From: Burkholderia sp. GAS332
Lineage (GTDB): Bacteria > Pseudomonadota > Gammaproteobacteria > Burkholderiales > Burkholderiaceae
Reading direction: 5' to 3'
Length of the DNA stretch: 64,000 nt
Assembly (NCBI GenBank): GCA_900142905.1
Contig: FSRV01000001.1
Location: forward strand, 3,844,001 to 3,908,000
The notes beneath the pieces were generated by a model, which saw only the letters and a list, made by a program, of their open reading frames with translations, was not told where the DNA came from and made no database searches. Position numbers and translations under genes: made by a program. This document shows, piece by piece, positions 19,169-28,584 of the stretch (within the stretch, counting starts at the first letter, position 1; each line of letters starts with the position of its first letter).

Positions 19169-20812
19169 ATGCCTGTCGCCGTCCTGCCCACCATCGCTAC
19201 ACGCTTCGCCGCCCGATTGCCGCGCGCCCGCCGCGCCGCCGCGCTATGCGCCGCCCTCGCAGCCGCCGCTACCCTCGCCGCCTGCAGCAATCCGTCACCG
19301 ACCCGCGATGTCCACACGAGCGTCGACACGGTCGCACTGTTCCCGATCGCCCATTACGACCAGAACGTCGACCACTGGCTCGAACCGGACAGCCCAGGCT
19401 ACGACCAGTCGTTCCTGAGCCCCGCCGATCAGCAGGCGCACTTCAGCGCCCTCTACGCGCGCTATTTCGGCACCGGCACCACCGCACCGTCGCCATGGAA
19501 TTCCGCTTACGTGGCGATGCGCGTCTATCGCCAGCAAGGCGCGGACATTGTCGCGCTGCAGCAGCGCCGCCTCGACAAGTTCGACAATACCGGCAAGAGC
19601 GGCGCGGCGATCGGCTACGGCGAGAATTTCCGGCCGCACGACAAGGCGTGGATCGACGCCATCGCGCAAAACATGGACGTCGATCAGTTCACGCAGGAGG
19701 TCGTCTACAAGCCCGAACGCCGCGCGATCGCTACCAGCAACCTGATGGTGCGCGAACTGCCAACCATGGACCCGTCGTTCTACGACCACCACCTGGCCGG
19801 CGAAGGCTATCCGTTTGACAACCTGCAAATTTCAGCGGTGCGCCCTGGCACGCCGCTGTATGTGCTGGGCAGCAGCGTCGACGGCGCGTGGCGCTACGTG
19901 CAGACACCCGACGTGCAAGGCTGGGTACGCAGCGACGGCGTCGGCCTGACCGACGACACCTTCGTCGACACGTGGCGCGCCGCCACCGCAAAGTCGCTGG
20001 GCGCGGTCACCGTGGCTTCGGCGCCGGTGCGCGACAGCCGCGGCGTGTTCCGCTTCGACGCGCCCGCCGGCACGCTGCTGCCGCTCGCTCCAAACAACGC
20101 CACGCGGCCCGCGGCAACACAGGCCAATCAAACAGCGAGCGGCGCTGCCGACGCCCCCGCCTCGCGCAAACTCTTCGTGCCGGCCCGCGATGTGGACGGC
20201 CAGGCGATCATCCGCACCGCCCAACTGAGCGATGCGCAGATCGCCCCGATGCCGCTCGCCGCTACCCCACGGCATCTGGCGATGCTGATGAAAACGCTGA
20301 TCGGGCGGCCGTACGGCTGGGGCAATAGCGGGCTCTACAACGACTGTTCGTCTGAGCTGCAAAGCATCTTCGCGACGTTCGGCGTGTGGCTGCCGCGCCA
20401 TTCGTCGACGCAGATGAGCGCGGGACGCATGATCGATCTGTCCGCATCGACGCCGGCGCAACGGCTCGACTACCTCGCCCAGCATGGCGAACCGTTCCGC
20501 ACGCTGATCTACATCGGCGGCCACGTGATGCTGTACATCGGCAACACGACCCGCAACGGCAGCGCGGTGCCGGTGGTCTACCAGGACGTGTGGGGCTTGC
20601 GCCCGGCCGACAATAGCCGGCGCGCGGTGATCGGCGGCTCGGTGATCCTGCCGCTGTTCGAACACATCCCGGAAGACGCGACGTTGCAATCGCTCGCGGC
20701 GACCCCGACCTTCCAGATCAGCATCCTCGGCGCGCCGGGCGGTGGCACGGCGACGCCGTCGACGCCCTCCGCACCCGCAGCGCCGCCGGACGACGACAAT
20801 CCGGCCGGTTGA
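19169..20812 (+). CDS. SH3b/NlpC-P60 lipoprotein, putative cell-wall endopeptidase
   Basis: 547 residues. The first 39 form a lipoprotein signal ending in the lipobox LAAC. A central SH3b-like region is seen around residues 185-330 (MVRELPTMDPSF, LQISAVRPGTPLYVLGSSVD, GWVRSDGVGL). The C40 NlpC/P60 domain follows at about 365-500, with catalytic Cys in GLYNDCSSELQSIF and His in YIGGHVMLYIG. Such proteins cut peptide bonds in peptidoglycan or its fragments, here anchored to a membrane. A Pro/Ala-rich tail ends it. ATG 19169 is chosen because it starts the signal peptide. No operon partner is evident. Confidence 0.85.
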   Translation: MPVAVLPTIATRFAARLPRARRAAALCAALAAAATLAACSNPSPTRDVHTSVDTVALFPIAHYDQNVDHWLEPDSPGYDQSFLSPADQQAHFSALYARYFGTGTTAPSPWNSAYVAMRVYRQQGADIVALQQRRLDKFDNTGKSGAAIGYGENFRPHDKAWIDAIAQNMDVDQFTQEVVYKPERRAIATSNLMVRELPTMDPSFYDHHLAGEGYPFDNLQISAVRPGTPLYVLGSSVDGAWRYVQTPDVQGWVRSDGVGLTDDTFVDTWRAATAKSLGAVTVASAPVRDSRGVFRFDAPAGTLLPLAPNNATRPAATQANQTASGAADAPASRKLFVPARDVDGQAIIRTAQLSDAQIAPMPLAATPRHLAMLMKTLIGRPYGWGNSGLYNDCSSELQSIFATFGVWLPRHSSTQMSAGRMIDLSASTPAQRLDYLAQHGEPFRTLIYIGGHVMLYIGNTTRNGSAVPVVYQDVWGLRPADNSRRAVIGGSVILPLFEHIPEDATLQSLAATPTFQISILGAPGGGTATPSTPSAPAAPPDDDNPAG

Positions 20813-20957
20813 CAGACCGCCCACCGCACGGGCGTGCTTAAAAATATTTTTCCCGGAGTGTCGATTCAAAGGGCATGTACTCGTCGTAACGTTGAAGACC
20901 TGGCTCACGCAGTCGGTCTTTCACCTCACGAACCTGTTACTTCAAGGAGTCGCCGTC

Positions 20958-21434
20958 ATGTCCAGCCCCGCTGTCAAACCGATCCCGGACGGGATGCACT
21001 CGCTGACCCCCTATCTGATTTGCGCCAACGCCGCGGACGCCATCGCGTTCTACGCCAAGGCCTTCAACGCCGTCGAGCAGTTTCGTATGCCCGGCCCCGG
21101 CGGCAAAGTGATGCACGCCTGCCTGAAGATCGGCGACTCCATGCTGATGCTGACCGACGAATGGCCCGATCACAACGCGCTGGGCCCGAACGCGCTGAAA
21201 GGCACACCGGTCACGATTCACCACTATGTGGAAGATGTCGACGCCAGTTTCAAGCAGGCCGTCGAGGCCGGCGCGACCGTCGTCATGCCGGTTGCCGACA
21301 TGTTCTGGGGCGACCGCTACGGTCAGTTGAAGGACCCGTTCGGCCACAGCTGGTCGCTCGCCACGCACAAGCGCGACCTGAGCCCGGAACAGATCCAGCA
21401 AGCCATGCAAAGTATGGAGTGCGGCCAGCCATAA
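20958..21434 (+). CDS. VOC-superfamily protein (PhnB-like)
   Basis: A 158-residue glyoxalase/bleomycin-resistance fold protein. LTPYLICANAADAIAFYAKA and RYGQLKDPFGHSWSLATHKR are the PhnB/YdfO-type family marks, and the C-terminal LSPEQIQQAM tail is characteristic. Metal ligands cannot be assigned with certainty. The substrate is unknown. AAGGAG lies just upstream of ATG 20958. A second VOC gene follows 32 bases later, so they are probably co-transcribed. Confidence 0.88.
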   Translation: MSSPAVKPIPDGMHSLTPYLICANAADAIAFYAKAFNAVEQFRMPGPGGKVMHACLKIGDSMLMLTDEWPDHNALGPNALKGTPVTIHHYVEDVDASFKQAVEAGATVVMPVADMFWGDRYGQLKDPFGHSWSLATHKRDLSPEQIQQAMQSMECGQP

Positions 21435-21466
21435 GCCGCGCGCGCCATTCAGCACGAGGAGGTCGT

Positions 21467-21940
21467 ATGCAAAGGATTTCGCCATGCCTGTGGTTCGACG
21501 GTAACGCGGAAGAAGCCGCCCGCTTCTACACGTCGGTGTTCCCCGATTCGCGCATCACCACCACGATGCACTACTCGGATGCCGGCCCCGGGCCGAAGGG
21601 AGACGTGCTGTTCGTCACCTTCGAGCTGGAAGGTCAGGAGTTCGCGGCCTTGAACGGCGGCCCGCAATACAGCTTCACGCCGGCTATTTCGCTGTTCGTG
21701 CACTGCGCGTCGCAACAGGAGGTCGACGGCTATTGGGCGAAGCTCCTGGACGGCGGTGCGACGATGCAATGCGGCTGGCTTCGGGACAAGTTCGGCGTGT
21801 CGTGGCAAATTGTGCCGGACGCCCTCCCCCAGATGCTGCGCGACCCGGATGCCGCGAAAGCCAGCCGTGTGATGCAAGCCATGATGAAAATGGTCAAGCT
21901 CGATATCGCGGTGCTCGAACAGGCTTATCGGGGCGGCTGA
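21467..21940 (+). CDS. VOC-superfamily protein (3-dmu-9_3-mt/PhnB type)
   Basis: 157 residues, beginning MQRISPCLWFDGNAEEAARFYTS preceded by GAGGAGG. DGYWAKLLDGGATMQCGWLRDKFGVSWQIVP is the signature of the group often named 3-demethylubiquinone methyltransferase-like, although they are VOC proteins of unproven activity. Pairs of such genes are common in this order. It and the preceding VOC protein are distant relatives, not recent duplicates. Confidence 0.87.
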   Translation: MQRISPCLWFDGNAEEAARFYTSVFPDSRITTTMHYSDAGPGPKGDVLFVTFELEGQEFAALNGGPQYSFTPAISLFVHCASQQEVDGYWAKLLDGGATMQCGWLRDKFGVSWQIVPDALPQMLRDPDAAKASRVMQAMMKMVKLDIAVLEQAYRGG

Positions 21941-21991
21941 CGCAATCTTTGATAGGATCGGTCTCGGCCCATAAACGGCGAGACATGAACG

Positions 21992-23200
21992 GTGCGCGTC
22001 AACCATCAGGCTTTCTTCTGCTCGCTGTTTGTCGCGCGTCTCGCCGATCAGGTGCTGCTGTTCCTCGTACCGCTCGTCGTGTTTCAGACGACACACCAGG
22101 TGTCGTGGTCAGGTCTTGCGTTCTTTATCGAAACGCTGCCGCGCTACCTGGTCTTTCCCTTCTTTGGCGCATTGTGCGACCGCATCTCGCCGCTCAAGCT
22201 GATGCGGGTGAGCCAGACCGTGCGGGCGGTGGTGTGCTTCGGCGGCGTGCTGGCTTATGTGCTGTTCGGCGGCATCGGCTGGCTGATCGCGCTGTCGGCA
22301 TTGTGCGGTGTGCTCACGAGCCAGGGGCTGGTCGCGCGCGAAGTAATGCTGCCGCAAATTTTCAGCACGCAGCAGTTCCAGCGTGTGCTCGCCTACTCGC
22401 AGTTGGCGGACCAGTTGGGTTTCGTACTCGGCCCGATGCTGGCCGCGTTGATGCTCGGCTTGTGGCGCTGGGAATGGGTGGTCGGCGCAACCGGCGCGCT
22501 GTTTCTGTTTGCCGATGCGTCGCTGCTGCTATGGCAACGCACCAGCGGGTTCCGCGCCGGTGATCCACCGCCCGTAGCACCGGGGCACTGGACGATGCCC
22601 TTGCGCATCGCACTGCGCCATGTGCTCGTGCTACCCGGCCTGAAAAAAGTCGTGCTGCTCGCCGCCGCCGAAAATCTGGTGATCGGCGTGACCCTCGCGA
22701 CGTCAGCCGCGATGGTGACGGGCTTTCACGCACAATCGAGCCGCTACTATGCCGGCCTGCAAACTGCCGGCGCCGTGGCCACGGTGCTGATCCTGTTGAC
22801 TATCGCGCGTAACACCTGGCCTGCGCAGACACTCGGCCGGGTCGCGTTCGTTTCAATCTGTGCGGGTGGCGTGATCGCGGGGGTGAGTTCGGCGCCTTGG
22901 GGCTATGCGCTCGGCTTTCTGCTGATAGTCGGCTTCGACAAGATGTTCAATGTCTACATTCGCAGCGCACGGCAGAAAATCATTCCGCCCGAGGACTACG
23001 GCAAGACGACCGGTGTGGTGATCCTGTTGAACAACATGACGCAACCGCTCGCCGGTTTGCTGGTCGGCGTGTTTTCGGCACGGGCGCACACAGGCTTGCT
23101 GATCGTCATTCTCTCGATGGCGATGGGCTGCATCGGCGCGGCGGTATCGCTCGGCTCGGTGCTGTTGCGGCGCAAGCGCGCGCTGGTGCTCGGGGAATGA
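21992..23200 (+). CDS. MFS transporter
   Basis: A 402-residue integral membrane protein with about 11-12 hydrophobic helices, of the exporter branch related to EntS-type permeases. The loop GALCDRISPLKLMRV after TM2 is the MFS motif A region. A GTG at 21992 starts the frame; an ATG seven bases upstream is in another frame. No substrate clue is available: neighbours are VOC proteins and transglutaminases. It converges on the gene at 23259. Confidence 0.85.
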   Translation: MRVNHQAFFCSLFVARLADQVLLFLVPLVVFQTTHQVSWSGLAFFIETLPRYLVFPFFGALCDRISPLKLMRVSQTVRAVVCFGGVLAYVLFGGIGWLIALSALCGVLTSQGLVAREVMLPQIFSTQQFQRVLAYSQLADQLGFVLGPMLAALMLGLWRWEWVVGATGALFLFADASLLLWQRTSGFRAGDPPPVAPGHWTMPLRIALRHVLVLPGLKKVVLLAAAENLVIGVTLATSAAMVTGFHAQSSRYYAGLQTAGAVATVLILLTIARNTWPAQTLGRVAFVSICAGGVIAGVSSAPWGYALGFLLIVGFDKMFNVYIRSARQKIIPPEDYGKTTGVVILLNNMTQPLAGLLVGVFSARAHTGLLIVILSMAMGCIGAAVSLGSVLLRRKRALVLGE

Positions 23201-23258
23201 CGGCAAGCGCGCCGCCTGAAGGCCGTGACGGCGCTTGCCTGCATGTCGGACTGCAACG

Positions 23259-24089
23259 TCAGGTATTTTCAGTGGCAGAAGAAACCTGAATGGCCTCGCA
23301 CACCACATCAAACTTCAGCAGTGTCGTAGGCCCAAACGCATTGCTAATAGCGACATCCGCCGCATCCCGCCCCCGCGCCATCAAAACCCGCCCCGTACGG
23401 GGCACATTATTCCGCGGATCGAATGTCTGCCAGCACCCACCAACATAAGCCTCGAACCACGCAGCAAAATCCATGGCCGCATAAGGCGGCGGCGTACCGA
23501 CATCGCTGATATACCCCGTGCAATACCGCGCCGGTATATTCATCGCCCGGCACAGCGTCACAGCCAAATGCGCGAAATCCCGGCATACGCCCTTCCTCTC
23601 CTGCCACGCCTGCCAGGCGGTCTTGGTCGGCCGCGCGAAATCGTAGCCAAACACAATGTGGTTGTGCACGTAGTTGCAAATCGCATCCACCCGCTCGCGA
23701 CCGAGCGGCATCTTGCCGAACGTCTGCCACGCAAATTCAGATAGCAAATCCGTTTCGCAATAACGGCTGCCCAGCAGAAATACCAGCGAATCATCAGGCA
23801 ATGCCTCCACGGCATGCTGCTCGGTAAACGGCGGCCGCCTCTCCGGCTCCGACGACACCTCGAGCACCGCACTCGTCGACAATGCAAACCGCCCCTGCGG
23901 CGCCACGACACGGCTGCATAGATTGCCAAAGCCGTCCCGATACTGCCTGATCGGCACCGGCGGATCGACCGCCAGCAAATCTCCACTCAGCACGTCCGTC
24001 GCGTGCGAAAAGTGCGTGTTCAACATCAACATCATCGGCGTCGGTTGCACGCACTCATAGACCAGCTCGTAGCCAACGCGCAATTTCAT
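23259..24089 (-). CDS. Transglutaminase-like protein with altered catalytic His
   Basis: 276 residues with an N-terminal beta region and a transglutaminase-like core. The Cys is present in RKGVCRDFAHLAVTLCRAM and the Asp in CWQTFDPRNNVPR. At the usual His position the sequence reads MDFAAWFEAY rather than DFHAW, so the catalytic His appears to be Ala. This makes ordinary transglutaminase or protease activity doubtful. ATG 24089 is used; a GTG one codon earlier is possible. The gene lies downstream of a second, apparently complete member of the family on the same strand, separated by 116 bases. Confidence 0.82.
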   Translation of the reverse strand: MKLRVGYELVYECVQPTPMMLMLNTHFSHATDVLSGDLLAVDPPVPIRQYRDGFGNLCSRVVAPQGRFALSTSAVLEVSSEPERRPPFTEQHAVEALPDDSLVFLLGSRYCETDLLSEFAWQTFGKMPLGRERVDAICNYVHNHIVFGYDFARPTKTAWQAWQERKGVCRDFAHLAVTLCRAMNIPARYCTGYISDVGTPPPYAAMDFAAWFEAYVGGCWQTFDPRNNVPRTGRVLMARGRDAADVAISNAFGPTTLLKFDVVCEAIQVSSATENT

Positions 24090-24205
24090 CACGACACCCT
24101 CTTCCAGTTGAAACGTTCAATTGACGCGCCCGGCGAGCAAGCTGAGTTGACGCTCCCAGCTAACACGTTCGATGGGTACCACAGCCCATTCACCCGGCTC
24201 GACCC

Positions 24206-25105
24206 TCACTCGCCTTCGGTCACACTCACATCGACCTGCAAACCGCGAAACGAATGCGGCGCGCCATGCCATGTGCCCCACAACGGCAACGCCTGGTAGT
24301 AGTTCCACGCCACCGCTACCCGAATCAGATGGCGATTGCCGACTATGCTATTGGTCGGATCGAAATCGACCCAGCCGGCGCCCGGCAAATAGATCTGCAG
24401 CCATGCATGCGTCGCACCGCCGCCTTGCGTTGCGTCGTGCTCGGGCACGAAAAGATAACCGCTGACAAAACGCGCCGCGAGGCCAAGCGAGCGCACCGCG
24501 TCCATCATCAGCACCGCGAAATCGCGGCAACTGCCGCTGCGGTTGCGCAAGGTGTCGCCAGGACGGTTCACGCCCTTTTCCGTGCGGCGCACATAAAAAA
24601 ACGTGCTCTTTATCTCAAGCGTCATCGCGCGCAGCAGCGCCATCGTGCCGCCTGTGCCGTTCTTGCCGCCCGCACCGCCGCCGCCCCGCACGGGAATGAA
24701 GCGACGCGCCCACTCGTCCACGTCGCTGTCCGGATACTGGCGGCTGCGCGCGTTCACGAGATCCGACGCTTCCTCGTTGGTGTACGCGAACGGCCAATTC
24801 ACCGCATACGGTTCGAGCGCGTAATCGGGCATGGGCGTTTCGAAGTGCTCGAGCGTCGCTTCGCTGTCGAAGCGCAATTCGCTCGCCTTGCCCGCGAAAC
24901 TCGCGACCGCCACCGAGTTGTCGAAGACATCGTGCAGCCAGTGCAGCCGCGACGGCGTCGGCGTAATCACCAAGCGGTTCGTGACGAGGCGCAAATCGTG
25001 GCTGGCGCGCGGGTGGAACATCATCCGGTGCTCACCGAACCGCACGGGTTCCGAGTAGCGGTAGACGCTGACGTGACGCACCGTGAAACGCTGGGGCTCA
25101 GTCAT
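24206..25105 (-). CDS. Transglutaminase-like cysteine protease-fold protein
   Basis: 299 residues. An N-terminal domain (about 1-100: FTVRHVSVYRYSEPVRFGEH) precedes the transglutaminase core with Cys in NRSGSCRDFAVLMMDAVRSL, His in GGGATHAWLQIYLPG and Asp in WVDFDPTNSIVG, so the triad is complete. A Gly-rich insert (VRGGGGAGGKNGTGG) lies near residue 150. Bacterial members are cytosolic and of unknown substrate, sometimes in operons with amidoligases; none is seen here. ATG 25105 is used. Confidence 0.87.
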   Translation of the reverse strand: MTEPQRFTVRHVSVYRYSEPVRFGEHRMMFHPRASHDLRLVTNRLVITPTPSRLHWLHDVFDNSVAVASFAGKASELRFDSEATLEHFETPMPDYALEPYAVNWPFAYTNEEASDLVNARSRQYPDSDVDEWARRFIPVRGGGGAGGKNGTGGTMALLRAMTLEIKSTFFYVRRTEKGVNRPGDTLRNRSGSCRDFAVLMMDAVRSLGLAARFVSGYLFVPEHDATQGGGATHAWLQIYLPGAGWVDFDPTNSIVGNRHLIRVAVAWNYYQALPLWGTWHGAPHSFRGLQVDVSVTEGE

Positions 25106-25451
25106 CTGACAGGCCGATGGATGCAACTGGGTTCGTCCTGAGCATCACGTTCACGCTGGTAAAACCGCTGCCGTAGCAGGCGCTCAGCGCCCGGCACGGT
25201 TTGATCCTGAATGAGCCACGGCCATGGTTTGGCGTGGTGGGTGCTGTCATCGATAAGTTTTCGATTTCAGCATACACCCGCCATATTGGTTGAATTCACT
25301 CATTTGGCGGCAGCGCCGCTACATGCGGAAAGTTATCAACAGAATCTGTTCGCAAATCTGTGCATAACTATCCAGCAAGATCGGCAAGCTCTTGATACGT
25401 CTGTTGTTTTTACCGCGACGTCGAAGTTGGGCAAGCGCGGCGCCTAGCCCA
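25106..25451. other. Gap between two minus-strand genes
   Basis: About 346 bases with no credible gene. The centre is noticeably AT-richer than its surroundings. It contains a near-palindrome (25331-25369) made of two DnaA-box-like 9-mers in opposite orientation, with a smaller ACAGAATCTGT palindrome between them. Confidence 0.4.
25333..25367. promoter_or_regulatory. Inverted pair of DnaA-box-like motifs
   Basis: TTATCAACA (25333-25341) and TGTGCATAA (25359-25367, which is TTATGCACA on the other strand) each differ by one base from TTATCCACA. They face each other across 17 bases. Two boxes alone do not make an origin; they may be a DnaA-responsive site or a chance operator. Confidence 0.25.
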
Positions 25452-26873
25452 TCAATCACGCACCGCGTCAGCCACATGCTCGCGCGCAGCTTCCTGTGAG
25501 GCGGGCGCACTGCGCGCTTCCTCACGCCATTGCTGCCGCGAATGCACCATGGTGCGCACGGCGAGGCGCGCCATCTTCACCCAACCCGACGGACGCGGGT
25601 CGGCGAGCATGCTGAGCGCGCGCGCATAGTCGAGCGTGAGGCCGGGAGTCCACGCCATCGTCGCAGCGCGTTTGCGAAGTTGTGCTGCCACCCACAATTC
25701 CGGCGTCGTGATCACGCGCAAAAATGGCCGCCAGCCGCCGAGGTTGCCCCATACGCGCGCCGACGCGCCTTCGATCGCCGCTTCCAGCGCGCGCGATACG
25801 CTGCTTGAACAGTTACGGTGCGTCAGGTTGTAGGTCGTGTCCTCACGATAGGTGTCCCAGAAGCGGCGCAGGCGCGCCGGATCGTAATTGCGAATGCGCA
25901 CCTGAACCGTCGACGGACACCATGCCTTCGATTCGGTCGGGTAATCGGGCTGGAATACACCGGGCACGTCGTTCTCGCGCGTCGCGCGCAGCAGCCGCGC
26001 AAAATCGTCGGGCGAACGATCGATCTCGACACCCGGATACAAGCTGACGTAGATGCCCTCGGGCGATTCGAGCGCGGCATGTCCGGTCGAAATCACACCG
26101 TTACGATCCACCGCCGCGATGTAGCGATCGACGATCAACTGCCGCCGCGTCTCGCCCTTGGACGAGCCCACCGGCGTCCACACATGGACGGTCAACGCGT
26201 CTTCATCAGCGGTGGGCGGGCCGTCCCATTCGGCCGCGTTCAACCGGTCGGGAGCAACCGCACTCGCGGCAGAGTTGGCTGCATCGGCGCTGGCATCATC
26301 CGAAGCAACCGCGGGATTCGACACGAGACGCCGCACGCGCGTACTCAGCAAAATCATGTTCCAGCCGCCGAACATCAAGCCGAGGCCGAGGCAGTACGGC
26401 ACGGTGCCTACATAGTGCGTCGGATACGGCTGATAGAAGAAAACCGCCAGCGCGATTTCAACGCCCCCGCCGATCATCGCGAGCCGCCACGTGCGATAGC
26501 GGACGACCTTCGCGGAGACGATCTGCAGCAGACCGTCAGCCAGAAAGAGCGTGCCGAAGATCATCGACAGAATGAAATTGCCGTGATGATGGCCCGCGAG
26601 AATCAGCGCCGCCGCAAAGCAGAATGCGAAGCCCTTCACATAGCGCAGCGTGCGTTGCCCACCCATGCCGGTCCAGGCAACGGCCAGCGTGGCGAGCCCT
26701 TCGAGCAGCAGCAATAGCGCAAACGGCGTGATCGGGAAATAGAGCGCGCTATCGAGTGCGTCGATGAACACCACCACGCCGAGCACCAGGCTCACCCAGC
26801 CGATCAACTGCAACGACCGCCAGCGCGTGCGCAGATAATCGACACCTAGCAGGATCATAACCAGTCGAACCAT
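25452..26873 (-). CDS. HdeD-like membrane domain fused to a papain-like (Lnb/NlpC-type) domain
   Basis: 473 residues. Residues about 1-190 form six or so hydrophobic helices resembling HdeD/DUF308 membrane proteins. After a low-complexity Ala/Asp/Ser linker (about 195-235) comes a soluble domain. It has GVISTGHAALESPEGIYVSL, a probable catalytic His region, and later YNLTHRNCSSSVSRALEAA, a probable catalytic Cys, in the His-before-Cys order of permuted papain-fold families such as DUF4105. GGAGAG precedes ATG 26873. The activity is unknown; a membrane-anchored hydrolase or acyltransferase is a guess. The frame extends 13 codons upstream without support. Confidence 0.75.
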   Translation of the reverse strand: MVRLVMILLGVDYLRTRWRSLQLIGWVSLVLGVVVFIDALDSALYFPITPFALLLLLEGLATLAVAWTGMGGQRTLRYVKGFAFCFAAALILAGHHHGNFILSMIFGTLFLADGLLQIVSAKVVRYRTWRLAMIGGGVEIALAVFFYQPYPTHYVGTVPYCLGLGLMFGGWNMILLSTRVRRLVSNPAVASDDASADAANSAASAVAPDRLNAAEWDGPPTADEDALTVHVWTPVGSSKGETRRQLIVDRYIAAVDRNGVISTGHAALESPEGIYVSLYPGVEIDRSPDDFARLLRATRENDVPGVFQPDYPTESKAWCPSTVQVRIRNYDPARLRRFWDTYREDTTYNLTHRNCSSSVSRALEAAIEGASARVWGNLGGWRPFLRVITTPELWVAAQLRKRAATMAWTPGLTLDYARALSMLADPRPSGWVKMARLAVRTMVHSRQQWREEARSAPASQEAAREHVADAVRD

Positions 26874-27042
26874 CGCGAGCTCTCCGTGATCGATGCGCCG
26901 TTCTGATCGCAATCTTAACCAAATTCACCGTACCGGCGTAGCACGGTCCGGTGTAGCGGCGATCTGTGCGTCAAGCCGCTTTCACGCCGCGCCACTTCGC
27001 GTATGCATGGTGCATCGACGCCACACGATCGCGGCGAGATCG

Positions 27043-27393
27043 TCAGACGTACTTGTGACGCTCGTGCCGATGCGCCTTCGACGGACGTGCGCCGCGCTTG
27101 CTCGCACTTGCGGCTGCGTGCGGTTCATCGTGCGGCATGACGCGCGGGGCGGCATAAGGACCCTTCTGCAACACGGCGGGGCTTTGCAGGGCGGCCGCGC
27201 TGTGCGGTGCGGCCGATGAAGCTTGTACAGCGGGCAATGCCCCCGTTGCGGCGTCGATCATCTTCTGCAGCTCATCCTGCGCGTAAGCAGGCAGCGGCGC
27301 GGGCGGATACGTGGCGTCGGCAGCCATGGCAGGGGAAGTGGTGAAGGCGGCGCAAGCAAGGCCGAGGGCGAGCATCAAGTGAGCGATTTTCAT
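27043..27393 (-). CDS. Small secreted hypothetical protein
   Basis: 116 residues starting with a clear Sec signal (MKIAHLMLALGLACAAFTTS, cleavage likely after AMA near residue 24). The mature part is Ala/Pro/His-rich and ends with a basic, His-containing tail (SKAHRHERHKYV). A short conserved-looking segment YAQDELQKMIDAATGALP resembles small DUF4148-like periplasmic proteins of Burkholderiaceae, but I cannot place it firmly. A weak SD (CAGGA) lies upstream. Confidence 0.6.
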   Translation of the reverse strand: MKIAHLMLALGLACAAFTTSPAMAADATYPPAPLPAYAQDELQKMIDAATGALPAVQASSAAPHSAAALQSPAVLQKGPYAAPRVMPHDEPHAAASASKRGARPSKAHRHERHKYV

Positions 27394-27523
27394 GTCGAGT
27401 CCTGGTCAGGATGACGCGGCTCGCATGATGAGAAGTGGGGCGCGCGTCGATGGATCGGAAGGTTCCTGACGGCTTGCACCGTCAGCACAAGCAGTGTGAC
27501 GGCCGGGACATGATGGGTAAATT

Positions 27524-27564
27524 TTATTAAGCCAGATTCAGATAGGCATAATCTGGCTTAATAA
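27524..27564. repeat. Perfect 15-bp AT-rich inverted repeat downstream of rdgC
   Basis: TTATTAAGCCAGATT (27524-27538) pairs with 27550-27564 across an 11-nt loop. It lies about 100 bases past the rdgC stop and about 130 bases before the next minus-strand gene. Short A/T runs on both sides would suit a terminator, but the AT-rich arms also suit an operator. Few such AT-rich palindromes occur in this GC-rich window. Confidence 0.6.
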
Positions 27565-27660
27565 GTGCCGGCGCGATGTAGTCTCAACGCGCCGGCCTGG
27601 AACGGATAAATTCGGCTCAGGCGAACTTCACTCAGGCCAACGTAACTCGGGAAACGTCAC

Positions 27661-28584
27661 TCAGGCAGCCGCGGCTTGCGGCATTTCCACGCCCTGCTCG
27701 CCACCCAGCGCGTCGAGCAGATCGCACAGCATGCGGTCGAGTTCGGCGGTCATCAGCGTGACGTCGGAATCGAAGCGCTCGTCGTCGTTCTGCGCGGTGG
27801 GGTCGCTCGCTTCCTTGAGAACGTCGAGCGGCGCGATGCGCTTGATTATCAAAGAAGGCGTCAGCACGAACGACACGCGATCGTTCCACGTCATCGCGAG
27901 TCGCATGCATTGCTTGCCGGCTTCGATGTGACGGCGCATATCTTCGGCATCCAAAGTATGCCCGACGTAGCGCACGGTCGCGTTGCCTTCCGACGGCGAA
28001 CGCAATTCGGTGTCCTGGTCGAGCGTGAAGCCGGCGGGACCTTCTCCGGAAAGCAGCCATTCGGTCATCGCCGCAACCGGCGATTGCGTGACGCGCACGG
28101 TGCCGAGCGGCAGTTGATCGATCGACTTCACCAGCAGACCGCGCACTTCGTCGGCGACTGCTTGCGAGCCCGCATCGATCACGAGCCAGCCATTTTTGGT
28201 GTCGATCCACACACGCGTGTCGCGGCGGATGCTGAAGGCGCGCGGCAGCAGTTCGTCGGTCACCTGCTCCTTGAGTTCGCGCATCTGCTTGCGGCCGGGT
28301 TTAAAGCCCTGCTGCTCTTCAAGTTCGAGCGCGCGCGCCTTGGTCACTTGCGTGACGACCGAAGCCGGCAGCAGTTTCTTTTCGGCGCGAAACACCAGCA
28401 GCATCTGGCCATTGAGCGAATACACCAGCGAGTCGTTGTCGCGCGGCGACGCCCAGCCGTGGCTTTGCATCTCGACGGTATTGCCCGGCGCAAACGCGTA
28501 CGGGGCGAGCCATTTCTCCATTTGTTCAGGGGTGACGGACCACGGAGCGGGAAGACGGTGCAGCTGAAGGTTTTTGAACCACAT
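27661..28584 (-). CDS. rdgC: Recombination-associated protein RdgC
   Basis: A 307-residue protein matching RdgC in length and in motifs: [15 protein letters not shown] at the N-terminus, [20 protein letters not shown] near residue 95, and [18 protein letters not shown] near 140. RdgC forms a ring dimer around DNA and restrains RecA. The last 15 residues are Ala-rich. The gene ends among short CACTCAGGC repeats. Confidence 0.95.
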   Translation of the reverse strand: MWFKNLQLHRLPAPWSVTPEQMEKWLAPYAFAPGNTVEMQSHGWASPRDNDSLVYSLNGQMLLVFRAEKKLLPASVVTQVTKARALELEEQQGFKPGRKQMRELKEQVTDELLPRAFSIRRDTRVWIDTKNGWLVIDAGSQAVADEVRGLLVKSIDQLPLGTVRVTQSPVAAMTEWLLSGEGPAGFTLDQDTELRSPSEGNATVRYVGHTLDAEDMRRHIEAGKQCMRLAMTWNDRVSFVLTPSLIIKRIAPLDVLKEASDPTAQNDDERFDSDVTLMTAELDRMLCDLLDALGGEQGVEMPQAAAA

